Shown: positions 8,174 through 15,429 of the stretch, one piece after another
Layout: each line of letters opens with the position of its first letter
Numbering within the stretch: position 1 is the stretch's first letter
NCBI RefSeq assembly: GCF_030403435.1
Contig: NZ_JAUEPH010000002.1
Location: 248,001 to 312,000, forward strand
Reading direction: 5' to 3'
DNA: 64,000 bases
From: Algoriphagus sediminis
Lineage (GTDB): Bacteria; Bacteroidota; Bacteroidia; Cytophagales; Cyclobacteriaceae
Notes under the pieces: generated by a model
Databases searched by the model: none
What the model saw: the letters and a program-made list of their open reading frames with translations, nothing else
Told to the model about the DNA's origin: nothing
Program-made: the position numbers and the translations under genes

Positions 8174-8950
8174 ATGTATTCATTTTTTCTAGACACTCCT
8201 TTAATAACCGGATTAGTTCTATTTGTGCTAATGGTTGTTGCTTTTGCAGTATCTGTTTATCTCATCTCTCACAGACTTTTTAAAAAGTATCTAACCAAAG
8301 AGCATGAACGAGCCGGAAGGGTACTATTCCGTACCTCAGCCTCTCTTTTGGCACTTATTCTTTCTTTCACTTTTGCCAATGAACGAATCGTTTATTATCA
8401 AATAAAGGATGCCCTGATTTCCGAAGCCACACATCTAGTTGATATTTATGTAGATTTAAATGCGTACGGTGGTCAAAATGCGGAAACAATAAAAGATTTA
8501 CTCGTTGAATATGTAGATTCTGTTTTAGAGGAGGGGTGGATTCCTGATAGTAAAAGTCTTTTCGATACCAAAACCACTGAAACTTATAGACAAATTTATT
8601 ACAGCTTGCAGGATTTAGAACCTAAGAGTCCACAACAGGAGTATTTAAAGTCGGCCATGCTTGAAGATGTAGATTTCCTCTCGAATTACATGCAAGTGAG
8701 AATATATCAAACCAGACAGTCGATCCCACAAGTCTTTATTACTTCCGCTGGAGGCCTTTTTATTACCATGATTTTGTTTGCGGTTTATCGCCCGGATAGA
8801 ATTACGATTTTTTTCTTAGCTCTGTATTCTGGATTTATAGGTACAATTATTTATTTCCTAATCGTCATGAGTCAGCCACTGCAAGGACCAATGCAAATTC
8901 GAGCTGAACCATTTTTGATTTTGAAGGAAGCAGCAGAATTGAGACAATAA
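8174..8950 (+). CDS. DUF4239 (bestrophin-like) membrane protein
   Basis: A 258-residue membrane protein with two N-terminal helices (about 12-35 and 55-75) and two C-terminal ones (about 190-210 and 215-235). Between them is a soluble helical region rich in Glu and Tyr. The motif SEATHLVDIYVDL (about 95-107), following a 'FANERIVYYQIKDALISE' helix, is typical of DUF4239 proteins, which databases describe as bestrophin-like. If that is correct it may be an anion channel, but no member is well characterised. It is a single gene; a 10-bp-stem hairpin without a U-tract separates it from the LytTR gene downstream. Confidence 0.78.
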   Translation: MYSFFLDTPLITGLVLFVLMVVAFAVSVYLISHRLFKKYLTKEHERAGRVLFRTSASLLALILSFTFANERIVYYQIKDALISEATHLVDIYVDLNAYGGQNAETIKDLLVEYVDSVLEEGWIPDSKSLFDTKTTETYRQIYYSLQDLEPKSPQQEYLKSAMLEDVDFLSNYMQVRIYQTRQSIPQVFITSAGGLFITMILFAVYRPDRITIFFLALYSGFIGTIIYFLIVMSQPLQGPMQIRAEPFLILKEAAELRQ

Positions 8951-8958
8951 ATATGGGG

Positions 8959-8981
8959 TGCTGACATTTGAAATGTTAGCA
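8959..8981. repeat. 10-bp inverted repeat between DUF4239 and LytTR genes
   Basis: TGCTGACATT and AATGTTAGCA form a 10-bp stem (one G-U pair) around a TGA loop, 23 bp before the LytTR start codon. No T-run follows, so it is not a typical terminator. It could be an operator or a leader hairpin. Confidence 0.4.
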
Positions 8982-9004
8982 GTCAGAAACTCTAATAGAA
9001 ATAA

Positions 9005-9844
9005 ATGCTAAAACGCATTGTTGATATATTTACCCAAAAGCTTCCCCAGCAAACTGTTAGATCTCAGTTTTTTGAGGCTTTGTTTTTGGGATTATTCGTT
9101 GGGGCCTTTATTTATGTTTTCCAGCCATTTGGAACTTATGAGGACAATTTTCTTTATAAAGATCAACTCCTTTTGGGTTACGGTGTGGTTGTTTTTATCG
9201 CTTATTTTCCATTAAAGACTGGATTTTTGTTTCTGCAGAAAGAGGATAGCCCAACCCTCTTAAGGGAAACTCTGAATCTAAGTTTGATTTTCTTTCTGAT
9301 CTCGATTGTTTGCTTTATCTACTTTATTGCATTCATCAGTCCTGACACCGCATGGACACACTTTACGGATTTTATAATTTTTTCATTCGCCATTGGAATT
9401 CTTCCTTTAATGCTCATCCTGTTTTGGCGATATTTTGATGCTGAGCAAAAGGCACTTCTGGAAAAATCAAAATCGGTTACCCAAAAAACAGAAGAAAAAA
9501 CGATTGAAATTCATGGGCAAAATAGAGGTGAAACGTATCGGTTTTTGGAATTTGATTTAATCTATTTTCAGTCCAGTGGAAATTATGTAGAAGTATTTTT
9601 TACAAAAGATTCAGAAATAAGAAGTGTCCTCATCAGAAGTACCTTGGCCCTTATATCGAAACAGCTTCCGGGAGAGAATTTCATAAATGTCCATCGTTCA
9701 TATTTAATCAACCGACCCCATTTTTCGAGGCTTAAAAAAGACCAGGGAAAGGGTTCGCTTATTTCGGAAAATCTCGGAGTTGAAGTCCCGGTATCCCGAG
9801 GAAATCTAAATGTAGCAGAACAAATAGTAAAAGATTTTCGCTGA
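9005..9844 (+). CDS. membrane-anchored LytTR DNA-binding regulator
   Basis: A 279-residue protein with four transmembrane helices in the first half (about 25-45, 55-75, 92-115 and 122-145) and a LytTR DNA-binding domain in the second (about 165-278). The LytTR part shows the expected blocks: DLIYFQSSGNYVEVFF (about 182-197), RSTLALISKQLP, the strand FINVHRSYLINRPHF, and the terminal VPVSRGNL. There is no receiver domain, so it is not a classical two-component regulator; signal input would come through the membrane part. LytTR proteins bind paired direct repeats. AGTTGCA occurs twice in the following intergenic region (9880 and 9920), at a spacing longer than usual. Confidence 0.9.
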   Translation: MLKRIVDIFTQKLPQQTVRSQFFEALFLGLFVGAFIYVFQPFGTYEDNFLYKDQLLLGYGVVVFIAYFPLKTGFLFLQKEDSPTLLRETLNLSLIFFLISIVCFIYFIAFISPDTAWTHFTDFIIFSFAIGILPLMLILFWRYFDAEQKALLEKSKSVTQKTEEKTIEIHGQNRGETYRFLEFDLIYFQSSGNYVEVFFTKDSEIRSVLIRSTLALISKQLPGENFINVHRSYLINRPHFSRLKKDQGKGSLISENLGVEVPVSRGNLNVAEQIVKDFR

Positions 9845-9975
9845 CATTTCATCCCTGAAATCGGCAAATTATCCCTATCAGTTGCATTAAAACACACATT
9901 TCGTCACCTCGCCACTTAAAGTTGCAAGAGATCGATAAGAGGATTTTGTTTGTGTCATCATCAAATCAATAAGTC

Positions 9976-10767
9976 ATGAGCACAAATCAAATTTTAAAGA
10001 GTTTAGCAGTATTTGCATCGGTGTTATTATCCTATAACTTCTGGAACATTGTGAGTTACTTTTCGCTTGATTCAGTTCAAATAGTAACGAATCCATACTT
10101 GGATTCCTTTCTTTTCAATTGCCTTTGGGCAGCCCCAGTTGTGATCACTTCATTCCTTTTATTTGGAAAAGAAGCTCTGGAAATTTCTGGTATAATGAGA
10201 TCTCCGTTAAAGGGATTATTTATAGGCTTAACTTGTTGCGTTCCTCTTTTTATAATTTTTGCATTTGCTTTTCCCATGAATGAAAATTTCAATCCATTTT
10301 ATGTTTTTCAAAATTCTTTATTATCAGGGTTCTTTGAAGAACTGATATTCAGAACCTTCTTTTTTGGAGCACTTTATGGACTACTTCGATGGAGATTTTG
10401 GCCGGCAGTTCTGCTCAATGCTGCGATTTTCAGCTATGGTCACCTATACCAAGCCCATGATTTTCTTTCCAGCTTCCTGACCATTTTCGTGACTAGTATT
10501 GGGGCGATTTGGTTTGCTTGGCTTTATATCAGATGGAATTATTCCATATGGGTGCCGATGGTCTTGCACACTTTAATGAATTTAAGCTGGCATCTCTTTT
10601 CAGTAGCAGATGGAACCGCAGGTGGAGGCGTGATTTCCTATGTCGCCAGGGCTTCCGTGATTGCGGTGTCCATTTACCTTACCCTTAAGTATACCCCTCC
10701 AATGAAGCCAATAACAGGCGAAGAAGAATCAGAGAAAAAACCCGAAAAACTGGGTTTATCCTTTTAG
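9976..10767 (+). CDS. CPBP family intramembrane metalloprotease
   Basis: A 263-residue multi-pass membrane protein of the CPBP (CAAX protease and bacteriocin-processing, Abi) family. The catalytic signatures are all visible: EELIFRTFFFG (motif 1, Glu-Glu plus Arg, about residue 117), FSYGHLYQA (motif 2 His, about 154) and the late LHTLMNL (motif 3 His/Asn, about 196). Seven to eight hydrophobic segments are predicted. These enzymes cleave within or near membrane helices; bacterial roles include peptide maturation and immunity. It follows the LytTR gene after 131 bp and is convergent with the homocysteine methyltransferase gene, the two coding ends overlapping by 12 bp. Confidence 0.9.
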   Translation: MSTNQILKSLAVFASVLLSYNFWNIVSYFSLDSVQIVTNPYLDSFLFNCLWAAPVVITSFLLFGKEALEISGIMRSPLKGLFIGLTCCVPLFIIFAFAFPMNENFNPFYVFQNSLLSGFFEELIFRTFFFGALYGLLRWRFWPAVLLNAAIFSYGHLYQAHDFLSSFLTIFVTSIGAIWFAWLYIRWNYSIWVPMVLHTLMNLSWHLFSVADGTAGGGVISYVARASVIAVSIYLTLKYTPPMKPITGEEESEKKPEKLGLSF

Positions 10768-11679
10768 ATACTTATCTCTCAATTGAGAAATGTGGCCTGG
10801 ACCAATTCTGCAGCATCCTCCGATGATGTCTGCACCCAGGTCAATCCATTCTTTGGCCATCTCAACGAAAAGATTGGGGTCGGCTGTTCCCATCCAGGTT
10901 TTATTTGTTGCATTAAAAGCCTCACCGGAATTAGGGTATACAATTATCCTTTTTCCGGTGTTTCCCTTTTTGATTCTTTTGATTAACTCTGAAATGTATT
11001 TTGGCTTGGTACAGTTCACACCGATAGCAAAAACAGCAGGATGATCTCTAAATAGTTCAATGGCGAGCTCTATCTGGGTTCCATCATTGATCTCGCTTCC
11101 ACTTTTACAGGAGAAAGAGACCCAGGAAGGTTTTGCTGCTTCCCGGAGTATTTCTGAAAGTACTTTGGCTTCGCCAAAGCTTGGAATAGTTTCAAAAGCC
11201 AAGAAGTCAGATTCGGAATTATCCAGGATTTCAATTCTTTCTTGATGGAATTTTCGAATGACTTTTTCTGAAACCTGATAGTTCCCTCGGTATTCTGATC
11301 CATCTGCCAGGTATGCACCATACGGTCCAAGGCTGGCAGCAATTAATGGTCTTTGTTTAATCAAGCCTTGCTCTTCGGCTCTGAGGATGGCACTTTGAAC
11401 AAGTTCGATGGATTTAAGCAATAAAGCTTCCAAGGCCTTCGCCGGAAAGCCTAGGTCCAATAGACCTTGCCCTGATACCTGGTAGCTTGAAGTGGTAATA
11501 ATTTGGGCTCCAGCCTTGATGTATTCGTAATGAGTTTGAATTAGGGCTTCGGGTTTTTCCACTAGAAGTTTTGCCGTCCAAAGTTTGTGGTTCAGGTCAT
11601 TACCTTGAGATTCAAGCACATTGGAAAGGCCACCGTCGAGGATTAAAGGAAAGGATATTTGATTAAGATCCAATGTCAA
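10756..11679 (-). CDS. mmuM: homocysteine S-methyltransferase
   Basis: A 307-residue cytoplasmic enzyme transferring a methyl group from S-methylmethionine or S-adenosylmethionine to homocysteine to give methionine. It is a (beta/alpha)8 barrel with the zinc/thiol-binding cysteines visible in GVNCTKP (about 228-234) and GGCCRIGP near residue 290. The start SFPLILDGGLSNVLE is typical. The initiation codon is TTG at 11677-11679, forming a TTGA overlap with the TGA stop of the preceding S41 peptidase gene, so translation is probably coupled by reinitiation. Its 3' end overlaps the convergent CPBP gene by 12 bp. The specific methyl donor cannot be told from sequence. Confidence 0.92.
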   Translation of the reverse strand: MTLDLNQISFPLILDGGLSNVLESQGNDLNHKLWTAKLLVEKPEALIQTHYEYIKAGAQIITTSSYQVSGQGLLDLGFPAKALEALLLKSIELVQSAILRAEEQGLIKQRPLIAASLGPYGAYLADGSEYRGNYQVSEKVIRKFHQERIEILDNSESDFLAFETIPSFGEAKVLSEILREAAKPSWVSFSCKSGSEINDGTQIELAIELFRDHPAVFAIGVNCTKPKYISELIKRIKKGNTGKRIIVYPNSGEAFNATNKTWMGTADPNLFVEMAKEWIDLGADIIGGCCRIGPGHISQLRDKYLKG

Positions 11680-13034
11680 TTTTGTGAAATTAAAATCTTG
11701 GCTTTTTCCATATGAAGATCTTTTTCTTCGAGTAAATCCTGAATATTAGGCTCAATTTCGTAATCAGGCAGGAGTCCTCTGTTGGAAGTAAGTTGCTTTT
11801 TGGATGGATCAAATGTGATATGATATCTGGGAATACCTATCCTGAACTGAGTATTTTTCAACGTCACATATTGCTTGGATCCTGCGGCAAAGCCTTCATA
11901 ACGTGTACCAGTCTCTTCACCAATAAAGATAGCATCTCCATATTCCTTTAGATACCTGGCTATGGTATTTCCGGCTGAATAGGTTCTCCCGTCAACCAGG
12001 ACGATGATACTACCTGTAAAAGCCAAATTAGAAGCCTTGGGAAAGCGATAATTCCTGATTTTACCTTCCCAAGAAATCGTTCTTTTAAGTAAGGGGGAAT
12101 CAGATGGTTTTTTTTGAATAAAAGGAACGATGTCATCAGCAAATTCATTTAGACCACCTGTATTTCCTCTTAAGTCGATGATTAGGTTTTGAATCTCATT
12201 TTGCTTCAATTCCTCAAATATGGTTTTATAAAGTCTTTTTGAATTAATGTCATTTTCTTCGACCCGAGCTCTATCAAAGGAGGGGATAGTGAGAAAAGAT
12301 GTTAGTCCTTCAAATTCTAAGGAATAAAAGGCATCTGTTTCTTCCATTTCCTGGGCTCGCGCCCGGTTTGGATAGTATTCAGCATAGTTTTCAAAATGTT
12401 TTTCTCTTGTTAAAGCCTGAATACGGGTTTTCTGGATTTCCCCTGATCCTGACTTGGTTTCGATTTCAAATCTATTTTCCCGATCCACGTAGAGGTAATA
12501 CATCCATGAAAAATTATTTTCAATGGTTCGCTGAGCATAGGTTCTAATGTCCCCATCCGTAGGTGTATTTAAGTAGATTTTTCTCAAAATATCTGAACTC
12601 CTCATACCATTGATCGATAGAATTTCATGACCTCTGATTAACTTCTGTTCTTTAGACAGATCAAGCCAGACCCAAAGTTTTTCATCGGCGATTTTTACCG
12701 AAAGTGGGATATATTCAAACTTATTTTCAATGAATCCAGAATGCACTGGATCCTCCCAATTACCCAATGAAAAGTGGCCCTCGTTGCTAAAAGCACAGAG
12801 CTGACTCACCAAATCAAATGCTTCAAAGGCTGAATAAGTGGGTGTAGAGATGGTGGAGAAAAGGCTATCGGTGCTACTTTGAAAGTCAGGATTATATGCC
12901 TCCAAAGCAGGGTTGAATTCTTCAATGGCTTCTTTGAGTTGAATCAAATCTTCCATCACTTGTTCTTTTGTAAGATCCTGTCCAAAAGCTGAGACACAGA
13001 AAAATAGCAGGAAGGCGATAAAAATTGACTTCAT
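11676..13034 (-). CDS. secreted S41 family peptidase
   Basis: A 452-residue exported serine protease of the C-terminal processing (tail-specific) S41 family. A signal peptide (MKSIFIAFLLFFCVSAFGQ) is followed by a helical N-terminal domain, a degenerate PDZ-like region (LIRGHEILSINGM, about 131-143), and the protease core. In the core, DLRGNTGG (about 288) and DGRTYSAGNTIARYL (about 350, with the catalytic Ser in YSAGN) are clear, followed by GEETGTRYEG. It acts in the periplasm or on the cell surface on unknown peptides. The gene is in an operon with mmuM through a 4-bp TTGA stop/start overlap, an odd functional pairing. Confidence 0.9.
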   Translation of the reverse strand: MKSIFIAFLLFFCVSAFGQDLTKEQVMEDLIQLKEAIEEFNPALEAYNPDFQSSTDSLFSTISTPTYSAFEAFDLVSQLCAFSNEGHFSLGNWEDPVHSGFIENKFEYIPLSVKIADEKLWVWLDLSKEQKLIRGHEILSINGMRSSDILRKIYLNTPTDGDIRTYAQRTIENNFSWMYYLYVDRENRFEIETKSGSGEIQKTRIQALTREKHFENYAEYYPNRARAQEMEETDAFYSLEFEGLTSFLTIPSFDRARVEENDINSKRLYKTIFEELKQNEIQNLIIDLRGNTGGLNEFADDIVPFIQKKPSDSPLLKRTISWEGKIRNYRFPKASNLAFTGSIIVLVDGRTYSAGNTIARYLKEYGDAIFIGEETGTRYEGFAAGSKQYVTLKNTQFRIGIPRYHITFDPSKKQLTSNRGLLPDYEIEPNIQDLLEEKDLHMEKAKILISQN

Positions 13035-13177
13035 GGCAGGTAAATTATAGTTGGTTTATTATTACAATAAAATAAAAAAGCCACAGACTTTCCTCTCAGA
13101 TTTTCTTTTGATGTTACCCGGCCTCCTGACTAACTTCGTTAATCTAAATAAACTTCTCGTCCAGATCATTTGAAACG

Positions 13178-13204
13178 CAAAAAGCCCTGTCCAAAGACAG
13201 AGCT
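13178..13204 (-). terminator. Rho-independent terminator of the tRNA gene
   Basis: Read on the minus strand, AGCTCTGTC pairs with GACAGGGCT (9 bp, one G-U) around a TTTG loop, followed by TTTTTG. It begins 12 nt after the tRNA 3' end. Confidence 0.8.
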
Positions 13205-13215
13205 CTTAACTTCTG

Positions 13216-13289
13216 TGGGCCCACCTGGGCTCGAACCAGGGACTTTCTGATTATGAGTCAGATACTCTAACCAACTGAGTTATAGGCCC
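13216..13289 (-). tRNA. tRNA with CAU anticodon (tRNA-Met, possibly tRNA-Ile2)
   Basis: A 74-nt cloverleaf. The acceptor stem GGGCCTA pairs with TGGGCCC (one G-U), discriminator A at 13216. The D-loop contains AGTTGGTTAGAG, the anticodon stem-loop is CTGA-CTCATAA-TCAG, and the T-arm contains GGTTCGAGCC. The anticodon is CAT. Elongator Met and lysidine-modified Ile2 share this anticodon and are not distinguished with certainty here; Met is the default call. The 3' CCA is not encoded (CAG follows). A terminator lies directly downstream. Confidence 0.95.
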
Positions 13290-13332
13290 AATTTAGTTCA
13301 CATTGAAGTTTAGATTCTAAACTTCGCAAACC

Positions 13333-13363
13333 TTGGTTTTGGGAGTGCAATGTTACATATTTG
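13333..13363 (+). promoter_or_regulatory. probable promoter of the HAD phosphatase gene
   Basis: TTG at 13333-13335 and CATATTTG at 13356-13363, a one-base variant of TAnnTTTG, are 20 bp apart. The box overlaps a possible TTG start codon at 13361, which argues that translation starts at the downstream ATG (13391). Confidence 0.45.
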
Positions 13364-13390
13364 AATTCATATTCACAACCAACTTTTGCG

Positions 13391-14020
13391 ATGAAAAAGA
13401 AGCCGGAGGCTGACTTTGTTATTTTTGATCTTGGGAATGTCATCGTCGATATTTTCTATACTGAGACGCTCGATTACATCAAGCAAAAAGTAGCTCCAAT
13501 ACATCATGAAAGAGTTGCGAGTTTCTACCTCACTGATTTTCACAAGGATTATGAAAAAGGTCTGATCAGTTCTGATGAGTTCAGACAGGAAATCAAAAAC
13601 TATTTTGAGGAGGATTGGTCTGATGAATTTGTAGATCATTTATGGAATTACCTTCTAGGAAAGATTCCTGTGGAAAGATTAGAATTGGCAAAAAACCTTA
13701 AAGAACATTACAGAACCGGAGTTTTAAGCAATACAAATGAAATTCATATCCAGGCTTTGAATAAGATTCTAAAGGAGGATCATGGCCTGGAATCATTACA
13801 TGATTTATTTGAGCATGTCTATTTCAGCCACGAAATGAACCTATCCAAACCAGATCCTTTGATCTATAAAGCTTTGGTCGAAGACCTAAATACCACACCC
13901 GAAAAAGTAATATTCTTTGATGACCTTAAAGCTAATGTGGAAAGTGCCAGGGAAATAGGCATACAGGCCCATCAGGTCACCGGACCTAATGTAATTTTTG
14001 ATTTTTTTAAGCATGTATAG
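13391..14020 (+). CDS. HAD-IA family phosphatase (YihX-like)
   Basis: A 209-residue haloacid dehalogenase superfamily phosphatase. Motif I is FVIFDLGNVIVDIF (Asp nucleophile, with the DLGNVIVD form of YihX-like alpha-glucose-1-phosphatases), motif II is the LSNTNE turn, motif III the Lys of LSKPDP, and motif IV FFDDLKANVESA. The cap is the helical IA type. Substrate assignment to a sugar phosphate is by analogy only. I choose ATG 13391; an in-frame TTG at 13361 would add ten residues but lies inside the probable -7 box. The 3' end overlaps the site-2 protease gene by 8 bp, so the two form an operon. Confidence 0.88.
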   Translation: MKKKPEADFVIFDLGNVIVDIFYTETLDYIKQKVAPIHHERVASFYLTDFHKDYEKGLISSDEFRQEIKNYFEEDWSDEFVDHLWNYLLGKIPVERLELAKNLKEHYRTGVLSNTNEIHIQALNKILKEDHGLESLHDLFEHVYFSHEMNLSKPDPLIYKALVEDLNTTPEKVIFFDDLKANVESAREIGIQAHQVTGPNVIFDFFKHV

Positions 14021-15122
14021 TCCCAAAGAATACCTCCGGCATGGGGTTTTACTTGTTTTGACGATCATTACCACCACTCTTGCGGGTTCAGAGTGGCTCT
14101 TCGGAAAATCTGTTTTGGGCGAAGAAGATACTATGCTTACTTGGGAATATTTCTGGAGATCTACGGCTTTTTCCTTTTCATTTATCGGGATTCTTTTTGT
14201 CCATGAAATGGGACACTTACTTGTTTCCATTAGAAATAGGGTGAAAAGCTCCCTGCCTTACTTTATACCTGCGTGGTTTGGATTTATTGGGGCCCCATCT
14301 ATAGGTACTCTCGGAGCGGTGATTCGGATGAAATCCCTGGTAAATAGCAGAAGGAAATTTTTCGATATTGGAATAGCCGGTCCATTAGCCGGATTCGTAG
14401 TTGCACTTGGAGTTTTGGCTTATGGTTTTGTGTCACTACCCGAGTTGTCATACTTGTATGAAGTTCACCCAGAATATGCGGACCCAAACTTCGAAGGATA
14501 TGGTGAGGATGTTCTGAATTTTGAACTCGGAAACAACCTCCTTTTTTACGTGATGAGTGAGACGCTGGCGGACCCTAATCGAATGCCGGAAATGTCTGAA
14601 GTCATCCACTATCCGTATTTGTTTGCAGGTTATTTAGCATTGTTTTTTACAGCCCTAAACTTACTTCCCATTGGGCAGCTTGATGGAGGTCATGTGGTTT
14701 TTGGCTTGTTTCCAAAGCGACACAAGGAAATATCCTTAGCTGCTTTTTGTGTTTTTATTGGGTATGCAGGATTGGGGGTAATCTCCCCCTTTATGCCAGG
14801 TGATGATCTTCTGTTTAGAATTCCTCTTTATTTAGGGTTCTTATATATATGCCTTCACAAGTCGGGCCTCAGCCCACAAAATAAATTGACACTGGCTTTA
14901 TCCATTGCAGCATTGCAATACGCAATAGTGTTTATAAAACCTGACTGGGAAGGCTATCAAGGCTGGTTATTTTTCGCTTTTTTGATAGGAAGAATCATGG
15001 GTACAAAGCACCCTGAAGTAACCGGTTTCAAGGAACTGGACCAAAAAAGAAAGGTCTTGGGATGGATAGCATTGGCCATTTTCATCCTTTGCTTCTCCCC
15101 AAAACCCTTTATTTTCTCCTGA
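14013..15122 (+). CDS. site-2 protease family (M50) membrane metalloprotease
   Basis: A 369-residue polytopic membrane protein. The zinc site is HEMGHL in a transmembrane helix (about residue 63), with the distal ligand motif LLPIGQLDGGH (about 215) in another helix. These are the two halves of an M50 active site. Five to seven hydrophobic segments are predicted, and there is no PDZ domain. Such proteases cut membrane-bound substrates such as anti-sigma factors. ATG at 14013 is preferred over the upstream TTG at 13998; it overlaps the HAD gene stop (ATGTATAG), implying coupling. The substrate is unknown. The ECF sigma locus elsewhere in the window is a possible but unproven client. Confidence 0.9.
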   Translation: MYSPKEYLRHGVLLVLTIITTTLAGSEWLFGKSVLGEEDTMLTWEYFWRSTAFSFSFIGILFVHEMGHLLVSIRNRVKSSLPYFIPAWFGFIGAPSIGTLGAVIRMKSLVNSRRKFFDIGIAGPLAGFVVALGVLAYGFVSLPELSYLYEVHPEYADPNFEGYGEDVLNFELGNNLLFYVMSETLADPNRMPEMSEVIHYPYLFAGYLALFFTALNLLPIGQLDGGHVVFGLFPKRHKEISLAAFCVFIGYAGLGVISPFMPGDDLLFRIPLYLGFLYICLHKSGLSPQNKLTLALSIAALQYAIVFIKPDWEGYQGWLFFAFLIGRIMGTKHPEVTGFKELDQKRKVLGWIALAIFILCFSPKPFIFS

Positions 15123-15130
15123 TAAAAGCT

Positions 15131-15427
15131 TTATAAGTTTCGATAGGCCATGATTCCACCTAGGACATTTCTTACTTTAGAAAAGCCCTTGGTTTCTAGG
15201 AATCTTTTGGCATTGCCACTTCTGGCACCTGATCTACAGTGTACGATGATTTCACTATCCTGATAATCCTCCAGCTCCTCAAGACGGTTAGGCAAATCTC
15301 CTAAAGGAATATTTTTTGCCCCAAGGTTATCTTCTTCATATTCCCATTCCTCCCTCACGTCTAAAAAAACGAATTTGTCACCGGCATCTAATCGCGATTT
15401 CAAATCCTGAACATTGATGTCTTCCAT
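15131..15427 (-). CDS. single-domain rhodanese-like sulfurtransferase
   Basis: A 98-residue protein consisting of one rhodanese domain. The active-site loop is HCRSGARSGNA, with the catalytic Cys at about position 66, preceded by VFLDVREEWEYE (CH2A-like motif). It lacks a signal peptide, so it acts in the cytoplasm, carrying a persulfide sulfur. It lies 2 bp after the T9SS protein gene on the same strand and may be the last gene of that operon. GlpE-like short rhodaneses use thiosulfate or persulfides; the donor here is unknown. Confidence 0.92.
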   Translation of the reverse strand: MEDINVQDLKSRLDAGDKFVFLDVREEWEYEEDNLGAKNIPLGDLPNRLEELEDYQDSEIIVHCRSGARSGNAKRFLETKGFSKVRNVLGGIMAYRNL

Positions 15428-15429
15428 GA

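Noticed and set aside
13886-14230. 114-codon minus-strand ORF across the HAD and site-2 protease genes
   Set aside because: Antisense to two coherent coding regions with intact catalytic motifs.
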